The notes below the pieces were generated by a model. It had not been told where the DNA came from and searched no databases. It was given only the letters and a program-made list of their open reading frames with translations. The translations under genes and the position numbers were made by a program. A stretch of DNA of 64,000 nucleotides from positions 124,001 through 188,000 of the forward strand of contig CAVTWL010000007.1 of NCBI GenBank assembly GCA_963738375.1, written 5' to 3'. Shown piece by piece: positions 31,620-40,060 of the stretch. The stretch's first letter is position 1. Each line of letters opens with the position of its first letter. This stretch comes from Bog-159 sp963738375 (lineage in GTDB: Bacteria > Acidobacteriota > Terriglobia > Bryobacterales > Bryobacteraceae).

Positions 31620-32276
31620 ATGAGGGTGATAGCGATCTTGGGGGCCACGCTGGCGATGGTATTGGGTGCACACGCGCAGCCTGCGAGTGTCGAGGTGGCG
31701 GGCGGCCCGGTTCCGATTCGGATTCTGGCGCAGAGCCCGGCGGATACCCAGACAGAACTGCAGATCATCTGCTTATTCCGTTCATCGCCGGGGAACACAT
31801 TGCACGGGTCGCTCAGTGAAATCAACGAGAAACTGGACGGGTTGTTGGATCGCATTCGTCGGCCGGATTTATTTCGCGGCGAATTGGGGGAGACGCTCGC
31901 GGTCCGGCCGCGGAAGGGAAGCCTGGGTGCAGCGCGGCTGCTGATTATCGGGCTGGGAGACGCGGAGAGTTTCGCGCCGGAGCGCATGCAACTGGTGGGC
32001 GAGATCGTTTATGCGGAAGCGTCACGGATGGGTGTGGCCCATCCTTACTTCGCGCCAACGGTGCTCGACGGGGGCGTCACGAAGTTCGCGACGGGCCAGG
32101 TGGGGGAGCAGGTAGTCGGCGGATTCTTGCGGGCGATGGCGACGGACAAGGCATTGCGCGCGGTCAACGCGTCGGCCGGTATTGCCATTGAGAAGCTGAC
32201 GTTTCTGGCGGGGGCGAAGAACGTGAGCAGCACGCGCGCGGGGATCGAGAAGGCGATCGCGGCGGCAGGGCACTAG
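31620..32276 (+). CDS. Exported stand-alone M17-peptidase N-terminal-like domain
   Basis: A 218-residue protein with a signal peptide (MRVIAILGATLAMVLGAHAQ). The body matches the non-catalytic N-terminal, macro-like domain of leucyl aminopeptidases. Typical elements are the GELGETLAVRPRKG loop, ARLLIIGLGDAESFAPERM, GEIVYAEASRMG, and GEQVVGGFLRAM. The catalytic C-terminal domain with its zinc ligands is absent: the gene ends with a normal stop and no M17 remnant follows. It is therefore probably a binding or regulatory protein in the periplasm. An in-frame ATG at 31602 is an alternative start. Confidence 0.75.
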   Translation: MRVIAILGATLAMVLGAHAQPASVEVAGGPVPIRILAQSPADTQTELQIICLFRSSPGNTLHGSLSEINEKLDGLLDRIRRPDLFRGELGETLAVRPRKGSLGAARLLIIGLGDAESFAPERMQLVGEIVYAEASRMGVAHPYFAPTVLDGGVTKFATGQVGEQVVGGFLRAMATDKALRAVNASAGIAIEKLTFLAGAKNVSSTRAGIEKAIAAAGH

Positions 32277-32333
32277 AAACTCCGGGAGAGTGGGCGGTGT
32301 CCGGCGTCTGCCGCAGACTTCGTGGTGTCCGGG

Positions 32334-35021
32334 TCAGGGGCAGGCTACCCGAACAAATCGTGCTTCCACAGGTTTCGTCCACCAATGGAGGCGCGGAAGT
32401 CCCCACGCCGCGAGCACGATGGGCACGGCCGATAGAAGAACGATATTGCCGAAGTACCAGGCGGAGGGATGCCAGGCAACTGGGGTGTTGGTAAGAACTA
32501 GGGCTACGACATTGCCGGCGATCATTGCAAGCACGCCCCAGCGCAGGACGAAGAATGCCGACAGGGCGTAGAAGAGAAAGTTGAGAGGTAGCGAGAAAAG
32601 AAGGTCGCTACTATTCAGGGAGTTGATGCCGCCAAAAATAAGAACCCAGGCCGCGGCGGCCAGCCACTGGTTCCGCAGCAGCAGTCGGCATAGAAATAAG
32701 AGAAAGAAGAACATGAAGGCATTTCGCACGCCGTAGGGCGCCAGGGTGAACAGCAGTCCGAAGGCCCCGCGCGTGCCCGTCAGGAGTTCGGTTGCCGCCG
32801 TTACGGGATCGCCGTCCCGCAGGTTTGACAGGCGCGTTACTAAGGTCAAAATTACTCCCAAGAGAACCCCGAGGAGGATGTCCCGGCCCACCACGGGATC
32901 GTTGGCGTTGCCGCTGAGCAAGTTGGTGCAGCCGATCAGGGTCCGTGGCCAGTAACGCCGTACAAAGGGCTCGAGCGCGAGGTAGAGGGTCCAAAGAAAA
33001 AAGCCGTAGAAGATGGAAGTGCAGACGGCGATCAGGAACATGGCGACCGTTCCCACGGAAGCCACGAAATGCATGCGGCCTACCCAGGCAAGCAGGGTTA
33101 GACAGAACATCCCGCCTGCCAGCCGGAGGGCGCTCCGGCGATCGCCGCGCCCGCGGACCAGGTTTGCCCACGCGAGCCACGCGGCCCCCACGCAGATGAG
33201 CACGGCCACGCACGCCAGGGTGGCGAAATACCATCCGGTGCGGTCCCCATCGGGCGGCGCAGGCGCGCGATCAGGTTTGGTCCATGGTCCCACCAGGGCA
33301 AAGGCTACGGGCTTGCCGGCGAGTGCTGCCGCTTCCACACGCAGTGGACGTCCGCTGCCGGGCCACGCACCAGTCCAGGCAAGCCGCGCGTCGGAACTGG
33401 CCAGCCAAGTCCACTGCGGCTGAACAGGTTTGAATCGCGACTTATCGAGGCCGGCGGCGACAAAGAGAGCGTCCCAATCGGGGGCCGGAGCGGCAGCATC
33501 GCCAGGGAGTTCCAATTGAGGCGGGACCACCTCCAAGCGGGTCAGGCGGCCTTGGGGATCGAGCGCAAGGCTGACCATTCCCGATTCGACGGGCGCCGGG
33601 TCATCGAGGGTGACGATTCCTGGCGTCAGCAGGTCGTTATGAAATTGGGTGGAGAGCAGCGTGGATTCGCCTTGGCGATATAGGAATCGCAGGAGCGAGG
33701 GGCGTTGGGAGTAGATTTGAGGCCAGCGGGGCGACGGTTTATCGTGACTGGACGCGTAATTAATAAACGCACTGTCCCAATCGAAACCGGAGATGTCGTC
33801 GACTGGATGGCTGTTATAGCCGAGTCTCTGGAGAAGGTCGCGGCCCTTTTGAGCAAGGACGTCGGGGGAGTATTCGGGCGCGACTTGCTGGAGGGATCCA
33901 AACGAAGAGCCAACGAGGTGCTGCGCGGCGATTCCGGCGAGGACGAAGAGAAAAACGATAAGGGCGGCGCGCGGCGATAATCCGGCGCCTTCGCCGGCGG
34001 CGGCGACCATTTGGGGCGATGGCGTCTCACCGGCAGCCAGCGCGGCGGCCAGCGGATCGCCACCCGGCAGCGCGGCTGCGACAGCCAGGGCAGAAGCCGG
34101 GCGATGGCTGGGATCGGGATCCAGGCAGCGGAGGATCGCCTTTTCGACGGCGGGATCGAGGTCGCGAACGAGGGTGGAGGGATTGGTGGGCTGCGACTGG
34201 TTTTGGGCGCGAACCAGTTCGGCGAGGGTATTGGCTTCAAAGGGGCGCTTGCCGGTGAAGATTTCGTAGAGGACCAGGCCGAGCGCGTAGATGTCGCTGC
34301 GGATGGTGACTTCCTTGCCGGCTAACTGCTCCGGGGCCATGTAGGCCGGCGTGCCGCTGCGGACGTCGGCAGTACTGATTTCCGTCGCGAGACCGGCGAG
34401 TCCGAAATCGGTCAGGAGGACCTGGCCGCGGCCGTCGAGCATGACGTTGGCGGGCTTGAGGTCGCGATGGAGAACGCCTTTTTCGTGGGCGGCGGCGAGT
34501 CCCGCGCAAAGCTTGCGTGCGATTTCGAGGGCCTTGTCGGTAGGCAGGCGGCCGATGCGGCGGAGCAGGGAGGCGAGATCCTCGCCATCGACATACTCCA
34601 TGGAGAGGAAGTAGCCGCCATCGCTCTCGCCGAGGTCGTAGACGCGGCAAACGTTGGGATGGGAGACCTGGCGCGCGACACGGACCTCGTTGCGGAAGCG
34701 GTTGAGGGTTTCGGGATCGCGGGCGACGGAAGCGGGCAGGAATTTCAGCGCGACCTGCTGGCCGACGGTGAGGTCGTCGGCGCGGTAGACCTCGCCCATG
34801 CCGCCTTTGCCGAGAAGGGAAACGATGCGAAAGCGATTGACCAGGAGGGTCCCGGGGAGGAAGCGGCTGCCAAGCGCGGGTTGGGATAGAGGCACGGAGC
34901 GGGGCGTGGATGAGGCGACGGTGCGGGTGGCGAAATCGGGGGGGATGGCGGGATGGCCGCAGGCAGGGCAGAAGCGGCTGGCGTCTGGGATGGAGGTCCC
35001 GCAGGATTCGCAGGGTGGCAT
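32334..35021 (-). CDS. Ser/Thr protein kinase with zinc ribbon and multi-helix C-terminal region
   Basis: An 895-residue protein. Residues 1-25 are a zinc ribbon (CESCG and CPACG). A PknB-type kinase follows at about 63-325: GKGGMGEVYRA loop, Lys93, HRDLKPANVML, DFGLAGLA and GTPAYMAPEQLAG. All catalytic residues are present. A helix near 345 crosses the membrane. The next domain of about 230 residues is outside, and the last 300 residues contain roughly eight to ten hydrophobic helices with no family I recognise. This suggests a receptor kinase tied to a transporter-like membrane domain. It ends 57 bases from the convergent M17-N gene. Confidence 0.9.
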   Translation of the reverse strand: MPPCESCGTSIPDASRFCPACGHPAIPPDFATRTVASSTPRSVPLSQPALGSRFLPGTLLVNRFRIVSLLGKGGMGEVYRADDLTVGQQVALKFLPASVARDPETLNRFRNEVRVARQVSHPNVCRVYDLGESDGGYFLSMEYVDGEDLASLLRRIGRLPTDKALEIARKLCAGLAAAHEKGVLHRDLKPANVMLDGRGQVLLTDFGLAGLATEISTADVRSGTPAYMAPEQLAGKEVTIRSDIYALGLVLYEIFTGKRPFEANTLAELVRAQNQSQPTNPSTLVRDLDPAVEKAILRCLDPDPSHRPASALAVAAALPGGDPLAAALAAGETPSPQMVAAAGEGAGLSPRAALIVFLFVLAGIAAQHLVGSSFGSLQQVAPEYSPDVLAQKGRDLLQRLGYNSHPVDDISGFDWDSAFINYASSHDKPSPRWPQIYSQRPSLLRFLYRQGESTLLSTQFHNDLLTPGIVTLDDPAPVESGMVSLALDPQGRLTRLEVVPPQLELPGDAAAPAPDWDALFVAAGLDKSRFKPVQPQWTWLASSDARLAWTGAWPGSGRPLRVEAAALAGKPVAFALVGPWTKPDRAPAPPDGDRTGWYFATLACVAVLICVGAAWLAWANLVRGRGDRRSALRLAGGMFCLTLLAWVGRMHFVASVGTVAMFLIAVCTSIFYGFFLWTLYLALEPFVRRYWPRTLIGCTNLLSGNANDPVVGRDILLGVLLGVILTLVTRLSNLRDGDPVTAATELLTGTRGAFGLLFTLAPYGVRNAFMFFFLLFLCRLLLRNQWLAAAAWVLIFGGINSLNSSDLLFSLPLNFLFYALSAFFVLRWGVLAMIAGNVVALVLTNTPVAWHPSAWYFGNIVLLSAVPIVLAAWGLPRLHWWTKPVEARFVRVACP

Positions 35022-35400
35022 TGGTTCGGACTATTTTCGCACGGGTATTGGGATTCACACGTTGATCGGCACCGGGTTTTTCGGTACCAATTGGAAATAT
35101 TCGTGATATGGTCCGTACGAAATTATGCGCTCATGTGCGGTTTTCCTTGCGATGGTTCCGCCACTGGTCTTGTGCGCGGCCACCGGCCTCCCTAACTGGA
35201 TTATCCCGATACCGCGATATCCCCTTATATTTCGAGTAGAATCGAGGTCAGGTTGGTGGTGACACATTGTTCACCGAGCGGTCAGCCGGCGGTTTAATAG
35301 CGTTAGAACGGAACGGTGCAACTCTGCTTGTAGCTGGCGCGTGGGTCGTTGCGGATACTAATTGGGGCCGACGATGGTTCGCCGCAGGCGGCGGCCTGGG
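35022..35400. other. Intergenic region before the DUF6314-like gene
   Basis: This 379-base region has no convincing gene. It contains an imperfect palindrome GATACCGCGATATC at 35208-35221 and an AT-rich TATATTTCGAGTAGAAT-like stretch just after it, which might be a promoter. In-frame starts TTG 35362 and ATG 35374 for the following gene lie in its last part. Confidence 0.35.
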
Positions 35401-35886
35401 ATGAATTCGGCGGCGGTTCTATTTCAAAGCTTGGCCGGCCATTGGATTCTGGAGCGGACGATAGAGGGGTTCGGAAGCATGGATGGCCGGGCGTGTTTCG
35501 CTCCTCTGGACGGAATGACCATGCATTACCGCGAGGACGGTCAGGTGCGCCACGATTCCGGCGCATCGTTTTCGGCGTTCCGGGAATTCATTTACTGCCT
35601 GGAGGACGACGACATTGCGGTTCGTTTCGGGTTACAGCGGATCTCCGGCGGTCTTCTGTTCCGTTTGCACCCGGAGTGCTCTGAGTCACAAATCTGGCCG
35701 GCGCACGCTCAGGGGCTCCACCATTGCGGCCAGGACACCTACCACGGCGAATATTGGTTTGAAAGGCCTGAGCGGCTGCGCGTGAGGATCGCGATATCCG
35801 GCCCGGGGAAGAGTTCCGTGATTTCAACATTGCTGACCAAAGTTCAGGAGACGAACCATGAGCAAGCAGCGGGCTCGGACTGGTAG
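35401..35886 (+). CDS. DUF6314-like protein
   Basis: A 161-residue protein resembling DUF6314. It has an N-terminal LFQSLAGHWILERTI, a middle MTMHYREDGQVRH, and a conserved ending in LHHCGQDTYHGEYWF and ISGPGKSS, where the family usually has HxCxxDxYxxxY and GPRK. The fold is a lipocalin-like small barrel of unknown role. The ATG at 35401 fits the family N-terminus better than ATG 35374, which would add RRRRRP. The gene ends 9 bases before the FKBP gene, so it may be in an operon with it. Confidence 0.7.
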   Translation: MNSAAVLFQSLAGHWILERTIEGFGSMDGRACFAPLDGMTMHYREDGQVRHDSGASFSAFREFIYCLEDDDIAVRFGLQRISGGLLFRLHPECSESQIWPAHAQGLHHCGQDTYHGEYWFERPERLRVRIAISGPGKSSVISTLLTKVQETNHEQAAGSDW

Positions 35887-35895
35887 TCTGAAGCC

Positions 35896-36648
35896 ATGGT
35901 CCGATTTTTGATCTCGCTTGTACCGGTGGTATTGATGGCACAGACTCCTACCGCCTCGAAGCCCAGTGCGCCCGCGGCGAAGCCGGCGGCGGCGAAGACG
36001 CCGGTGAAGCCCGCGGTGAAGCCTCCGGCTCCTAAGCCGATTGTATTGGCGAACGATACGGAGAAGACCATTTACGCCTTGGGGCTTTCGATGTACAAGT
36101 CGCTCGGGCAATTCGATCTATCGAAGCACGAGTTGGAGATTGTCCAACGCGCGCTGGCGGATGGGGCTGCCGGGAAACCCGTGGTTGAACTGAACGATTG
36201 GGGGCCGAAGATCGATCCGTTGCAAAAGGAGCGAACGGCGCGTGTCATGGAACATCAGAAAGCGATTTCCAAGGCGTACCTGGACAAAGCGGCGGCTGAA
36301 CCGGGAGCTGTGAAGACCGAGTCGGGGCTCATTTATCGCGAGTTGCGGGCGGGCACCGGGGAGTCGCCTAAGGCAACAGATACGGTGAAAGTGAATTACC
36401 GGGGCACGCTGGTGGACGGAACCGAGTTTGACAGTTCTTATCGCAGGAACGAACCGGCCGCGTTTCCGCTCACGCGTGTCATCAAATGCTGGACCGAGGG
36501 CGTTCAGCTGATGAAGACGGGCGGTAAAGCCAAGCTGGTATGCCCGTCCGATCTGGCATACGGGGATCAGGGGAGGCCATCGATTCCCGGGGGCGCCACG
36601 CTGACGTTCGAGATCGAACTACTGGAAATCGCCGCCGCGGAGAAGTGA
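35896..36648 (+). CDS. Exported FKBP-type peptidyl-prolyl isomerase
   Basis: A 250-residue periplasmic foldase. A signal peptide (MVRFLISLVPVVLMAQ) is followed by a Pro/Ala/Lys linker (about 18-50) and a helical dimerisation region similar to FkpA/Mip (TIYALGLSMYKSLGQFDLS). The C-terminal FKBP domain starts near residue 140. It carries VNYRGTLVDGTEFDSS, LTRVIKCWTEGVQLM and AYGDQGRPSIPGGATLTFEIEL, with the family active-site residues. It probably accelerates proline isomerisation of secreted proteins. A hairpin follows the stop. Confidence 0.93.
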   Translation: MVRFLISLVPVVLMAQTPTASKPSAPAAKPAAAKTPVKPAVKPPAPKPIVLANDTEKTIYALGLSMYKSLGQFDLSKHELEIVQRALADGAAGKPVVELNDWGPKIDPLQKERTARVMEHQKAISKAYLDKAAAEPGAVKTESGLIYRELRAGTGESPKATDTVKVNYRGTLVDGTEFDSSYRRNEPAAFPLTRVIKCWTEGVQLMKTGGKAKLVCPSDLAYGDQGRPSIPGGATLTFEIELLEIAAAEK

Positions 36649-36670
36649 CATTCGCGCGCAGGCTAGGGGC

Positions 36671-36699
36671 GCTCCGCCGCGGAGGATTGGCGGCGGAGC
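36671..36699. terminator. Bidirectional terminator-like hairpin
   Basis: A perfect 10-bp stem, GCTCCGCCGC (36671-36680) and GCGGCGGAGC (36690-36699), with a 9-base loop. It lies between the convergent FKBP gene (ends 36648) and the small exported gene (ends 36719). No T-run flanks it, so its efficiency is uncertain. Confidence 0.5.
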
Positions 36700-36718
36700 T
36701 TAGTGGACAGACATCGGG

Positions 36719-37138
36719 TTAGCGGACACTCAGGGCAGCGACGATCACAGCGGCCATCGGGGAAGTTGCGCTCGATTCCAATTCGCGCTCCAGCTTCGAC
36801 TCGGGGACACGGCCTTTAACTCCGGCGGTGCTCACCTCGGCCAGAAAGTAGCGGCCGCCGATGCGGTGGAAGATGACGGAGTTCTTGTTCTTGTCGTTAG
36901 CCATGTTGCCGGGGGCCAGGACCGCGATCGCCTTTCGGGTTTCGACGTTGCGGATGACCATGACGTCTTTGCCAGCGGAGGCCTTGTACATGGTGTATTC
37001 GCCGGCCGGCAGCACAGTGTTCTGCGCGGAGAAGGCGAACGGGATGTTGGCAGTCGCCTTGGTTTGCGCACAGAGCCCGGTCACGCTCCACAGGGCGGCG
37101 GCGGTGAAGGTCAAGAAGGTGCTACTCGTCGTTTTCAT
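36719..37138 (-). CDS. Small exported protein, acidobacterial type, function unknown
   Basis: A 139-residue protein with a clear signal peptide (MKTTSSTFLTFTAAALWSVTGLCAQ). It is preceded by an AGGAGA Shine-Dalgarno, which fixes ATG 37138. The mature part begins with TKATANIPFAFSAQNTVLPAGEY and continues with beta-rich segments (DVMVIRNVETRKAIAVL, SVIFHRIGGRYFLAEV). This pattern occurs in many small secreted proteins of Acidobacteriota whose role is unknown. A good sigma-54 promoter lies about 60-80 bases upstream, and the divergent neighbour is a sigma-54 activator. It is therefore probably expressed only when that activator is active. Confidence 0.75.
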   Translation of the reverse strand: MKTTSSTFLTFTAAALWSVTGLCAQTKATANIPFAFSAQNTVLPAGEYTMYKASAGKDVMVIRNVETRKAIAVLAPGNMANDKNKNSVIFHRIGGRYFLAEVSTAGVKGRVPESKLERELESSATSPMAAVIVAALSVR

Positions 37139-37199
37139 TTTCGTTTCTCCTTTGTGGTCCTCCGATTGGCTTGCCTGGTGGACCACGTTGCGGATAAAA

Positions 37200-37216
37200 A
37201 GCATGCGCGTAGCCAA
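37200..37216 (-). promoter_or_regulatory. Putative sigma-54 promoter of the small exported gene
   Basis: On the minus strand the sequence is TTGGCTACGCGCATGCT. The -24 element TTGGC is perfect, the -12 element ATGCT matches 4 of 5, and the GG-to-GC distance is exactly 10. The start would be near 37190, about 50 bases before ATG 37138. It sits between the target gene and a divergent sigma-54 activator gene. Confidence 0.6.
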
Positions 37217-37319
37217 AAGAAATTCGACGTGGAATCCCCGCAACTGATTGATAATGCAGTGAGTGCCGTTGGAGCCGCGGGCCCGTCCCAAACTTTCAGG
37301 TGAATCCGGTAGCCAAAAG
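37209..37319. repeat. Two GTAGCCAAAAG copies exactly 100 bp apart
   Basis: GTAGCCAAAAG occurs at 37209-37219 and 37309-37319. The first copy overlaps the -24 element of the sigma-54 promoter. The second is just upstream of the activator's ATG (37338). The pair could be activator-binding sites or a chance echo of the promoter element. The second copy has no -12 element at the right distance. Confidence 0.35.
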
Positions 37320-37337
37320 GTTAAAAATAGAAGGACC

Positions 37338-39146
37338 ATGCCCCCACGACTGGTGGTGATGAACGGAGTCGACGAAGGCCGCCGTTATGCGCTCTTTGGG
37401 GATTTGTTTGCGATCGGGCGCGACGCGCGAAACCAGCTTGCGCTCTCCGATTTGTCGGCATCGCGGGAGCACTGCGTGATCGTGCGGCAGGGAGCGGGGT
37501 TTGCGGTTCGCGATCTGGGCAGCTACAACGGTACGCTGCTGAACGATGAACGAGTGACGGAACACCCCCTGGCGCATGGGGATTGTATTCAAGCCGGCAA
37601 GACGCAACTACGGTTTCTGACAGATGAGGAGGCGGTCTGGCAGGAAGCCGGGGGCGATACTACGATGGAAATCCCGATCGGCGGCGATTCGATTTCCACC
37701 TCGCTCAGCAGTTCAAGCGATCTGCGGGCGCTGCTGCGCGTGAGCATCATGCTGAATTCGTTTCACGCGCTGTATGGGGCGCGGCGCACCCAGGCGGGCA
37801 GCACGCTGGAACGGCACCTGTTGGAGTTGATCCTGGAGGTGATTCCGGCGACCGGCGGGGCGCTGTTGATGTACGAGGAAGACGCGGAGGAACCGGCGCC
37901 GCTGGTGGTTCGCGGCGGGGATACGGCGGCGCAGCGGCCGGTGGCAATCGACCGAGGGCTGGTGAAGCGGGTCATTCAGGAACGCTGCGGGGTGATCGGG
38001 CAAAGCCAGGGCGCGGCCCTTTTGCTTGCTCCCATCACCATCCGCGAACAGGCGTGCGGGGTTGTTTATCTGGAGGGCATGGCATTCCGGGAGCCGCATC
38101 TGCAACTGCTGGTGGCGATCGTGCAGATGGCTTCGATGGCCATGGAGAATGCGTTTCATCTGGAATGGATGGAGACGGAGAACCAGCGGTTAGAAGCGGA
38201 GCTGCATCCAGACCATCACATGATTGGGGAGAGCGGACGGCTGCGCGAACTGCAGAAGAATATCCTGCGGGCGGCGCAGGTGAATTCCACGGTGCTGATT
38301 ATCGGTGAAACCGGAACGGGCAAGGAACTGGTGGCGCGGGCGCTGCACCAGAACAGCACGCGGTCGGGGAAGCCGTTCGTGGCGGTGAACTGCGCGGCAC
38401 TGGCGGAGACGCTGCTGGAGAGCGAACTTTTCGGGCACGAGAAGGGCGCCTTCACGGGCGCGTTTGTGCAGAAAAAGGGGCGCCTGGAGGTGGCGGCCGG
38501 CGGCACCGTATTTCTTGACGAGATCGGCGAAATTCCGCTGTCGCTGCAGGTAAAGCTGCTACGGGTACTTCAGGAGCGGCAGATGGAGCGGGTGGGCGGC
38601 ACGCAGGCGATCAAGCTGGACATCCGGCTGGTGGCCGCGACCAATCGGAATCTGGAAGAAGAAGTGCGGGCGGGGCGGTTCCGGCAGGACCTATATTACC
38701 GGCTGAATGTAGTGACGTTGAAGACTCCCGCGCTGCGCGAGCGGCAGTCGGACATACCGGTGCTGGCCATGCATTTCGCGGCCAAGTTTGGGGCTCAGTG
38801 CGGGCGGCGAATCAGCGGTGTTTCACCCGAGGCGGAGGCCTTTCTGGTGCATTACGACTGGCCAGGAAACATTAGGGAGTTGGAGAACGCGCTGGAGCGG
38901 GCGGTGGTGCTGGGATCGACGAACATTATTCAACTGGAGGATCTGCCGGAGAGCGTGCGGGAGATCGCTCGGCCGGGGGAGATGGTGAAAGTTCCGGGGC
39001 TGCAGGATGCGGTGGACAAGGCCAAGCGGGAGGCTATCGCGCGGGCGTTTGAGGGGGCCAAAAACGACCATGCGGGGGCTGCCAAGCTGCTTGGGGTGCA
39101 TCCGAATTATCTGTACCGGCTGATGCGGAACCTGGGGCTGCGGTAA
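37338..39146 (+). CDS. FHA-GAF-sigma54-dependent transcriptional activator
   Basis: A 602-residue enhancer-binding protein. An N-terminal FHA domain (about 20-95: FAIGRDARNQLAL, SREHC, DLGSYNGTLLNDE) binds phosphothreonine. A GAF-like domain follows at about 135-290. The AAA+ domain has Walker A GETGTGKELVARALH, the sigma-54 contact loop GAFTGA, Walker B TVFLDEIGEI, and a Fis-type helix-turn-helix at the C-terminus (AKLLGVHPNYLYRLM). It has no receiver domain, so it is probably controlled by protein phosphorylation through FHA. The Ser/Thr kinase 2 kb away is a candidate partner, by inference. ATG 37338 is 3 bases after AAGGA. Confidence 0.93.
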   Translation: MPPRLVVMNGVDEGRRYALFGDLFAIGRDARNQLALSDLSASREHCVIVRQGAGFAVRDLGSYNGTLLNDERVTEHPLAHGDCIQAGKTQLRFLTDEEAVWQEAGGDTTMEIPIGGDSISTSLSSSSDLRALLRVSIMLNSFHALYGARRTQAGSTLERHLLELILEVIPATGGALLMYEEDAEEPAPLVVRGGDTAAQRPVAIDRGLVKRVIQERCGVIGQSQGAALLLAPITIREQACGVVYLEGMAFREPHLQLLVAIVQMASMAMENAFHLEWMETENQRLEAELHPDHHMIGESGRLRELQKNILRAAQVNSTVLIIGETGTGKELVARALHQNSTRSGKPFVAVNCAALAETLLESELFGHEKGAFTGAFVQKKGRLEVAAGGTVFLDEIGEIPLSLQVKLLRVLQERQMERVGGTQAIKLDIRLVAATNRNLEEEVRAGRFRQDLYYRLNVVTLKTPALRERQSDIPVLAMHFAAKFGAQCGRRISGVSPEAEAFLVHYDWPGNIRELENALERAVVLGSTNIIQLEDLPESVREIARPGEMVKVPGLQDAVDKAKREAIARAFEGAKNDHAGAAKLLGVHPNYLYRLMRNLGLR

Positions 39147-39148
39147 TG

Positions 39149-39907
39149 CTACTGGCCGATTAAAGACTGGAGAGCGAGGTTCATGCGGTTCAGTTGGCCG
39201 ACGAGTTCCTCCTCGCGGCCGGGCATCCAATGGGGGCGGAGTTGTTGCTTGCGCTGCTCGCCGGCGGGCCGGAGAAGAGCCAGCCAGACAAAAAGGATGC
39301 CGAGGTTGGCCGATTCCATGGAATACCGGACCAGGTTGATGACCCGCAGCCCGCTGGTATTCATCAGATGGTAGATGAAAGTGATAAAGAGGAAATACAG
39401 GGAGAAGACCAGGCTGTGGACAATGATGTTGCGGTTGAGAACGATCGGATAGCGGGTCAGCAGCGCCAGGATGGTCAGCAGGAAAATAGCGAGGCTGAAG
39501 TAGACGGCGCGCTCGGCGAGGTAAAAGTAAGTCATCAGTTGAGACTGTTTCGAGGCGTGCGAGGGCGCGAAAACAGTGGCGGCGGCGGCTACCAGCGCGA
39601 TGCCGACGGCAACCACGAGCGACCATCGTCCGACGGTGGCTAAACCCGGGTAGTCCTGAAGGGCCAGCGAGTAGATTTCGAGGACCACAAGGACGTAAAG
39701 AAGCCATTCCATTGGCTCGGTGATCGTCCAGACCCTATAGTAGGTGTGGCCGGCCTGGTTGAGCGGGGCAAAAGCAATGCCGCGCAAGACTTCGAAGAGC
39801 AGGAAGGAGAAAAAGGCCCGGTAACGGAGGCGCAGTCCGGAGAATTGCAGACGGGCGGCCAGCGCGGCGGTGGCGGCGATAATCAGGAATTCAAGCAGGC
39901 TGCTCAT
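39149..39907 (-). CDS. Polytopic membrane protein, function unknown
   Basis: A 252-residue protein with six or seven hydrophobic helices (for example LLEFLIIAATAALAARL at the start and ILFVWLALLRPA near the end) and a short C-terminal tail that may coil (EEELVGQLNRMNLALQSLIG). I recognise no family. Similar proteins of this size occur in Acidobacteriota, often without a known role. Its 3' end is 2 bases from the end of the sigma-54 activator gene. The ATG at 39907 was chosen because an upstream start (39952) adds only hydrophilic residues. Confidence 0.65.
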   Translation of the reverse strand: MSSLLEFLIIAATAALAARLQFSGLRLRYRAFFSFLLFEVLRGIAFAPLNQAGHTYYRVWTITEPMEWLLYVLVVLEIYSLALQDYPGLATVGRWSLVVAVGIALVAAAATVFAPSHASKQSQLMTYFYLAERAVYFSLAIFLLTILALLTRYPIVLNRNIIVHSLVFSLYFLFITFIYHLMNTSGLRVINLVRYSMESANLGILFVWLALLRPAGEQRKQQLRPHWMPGREEELVGQLNRMNLALQSLIGQ

Positions 39908-40000
39908 CGGCGCTCCATTAGCCTTATCGACCAAAGTAGATCGCTCTTGCAAGTATGAGGGAAAAATGGACGGTTTGGAAGTGAACTTTAGTTAGGGACC

Positions 40001-40030
40001 GTCGGGGCGAGGGGTCTAGATGGCCCCGAC
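40001..40030 (-). terminator. Hairpin after the beta-lactamase-fold gene
   Basis: Inverted repeat GTCGGGGC (40001-40008) and GCCCCGAC (40023-40030), with a 14-base loop. It lies 31 bases beyond the stop at 40061 on the minus strand. No T-run is present. It could terminate transcription of that gene. Confidence 0.4.
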
Positions 40031-40060
40031 TTCCGTTGCGCAGTGCGGCGATGAACGTTT

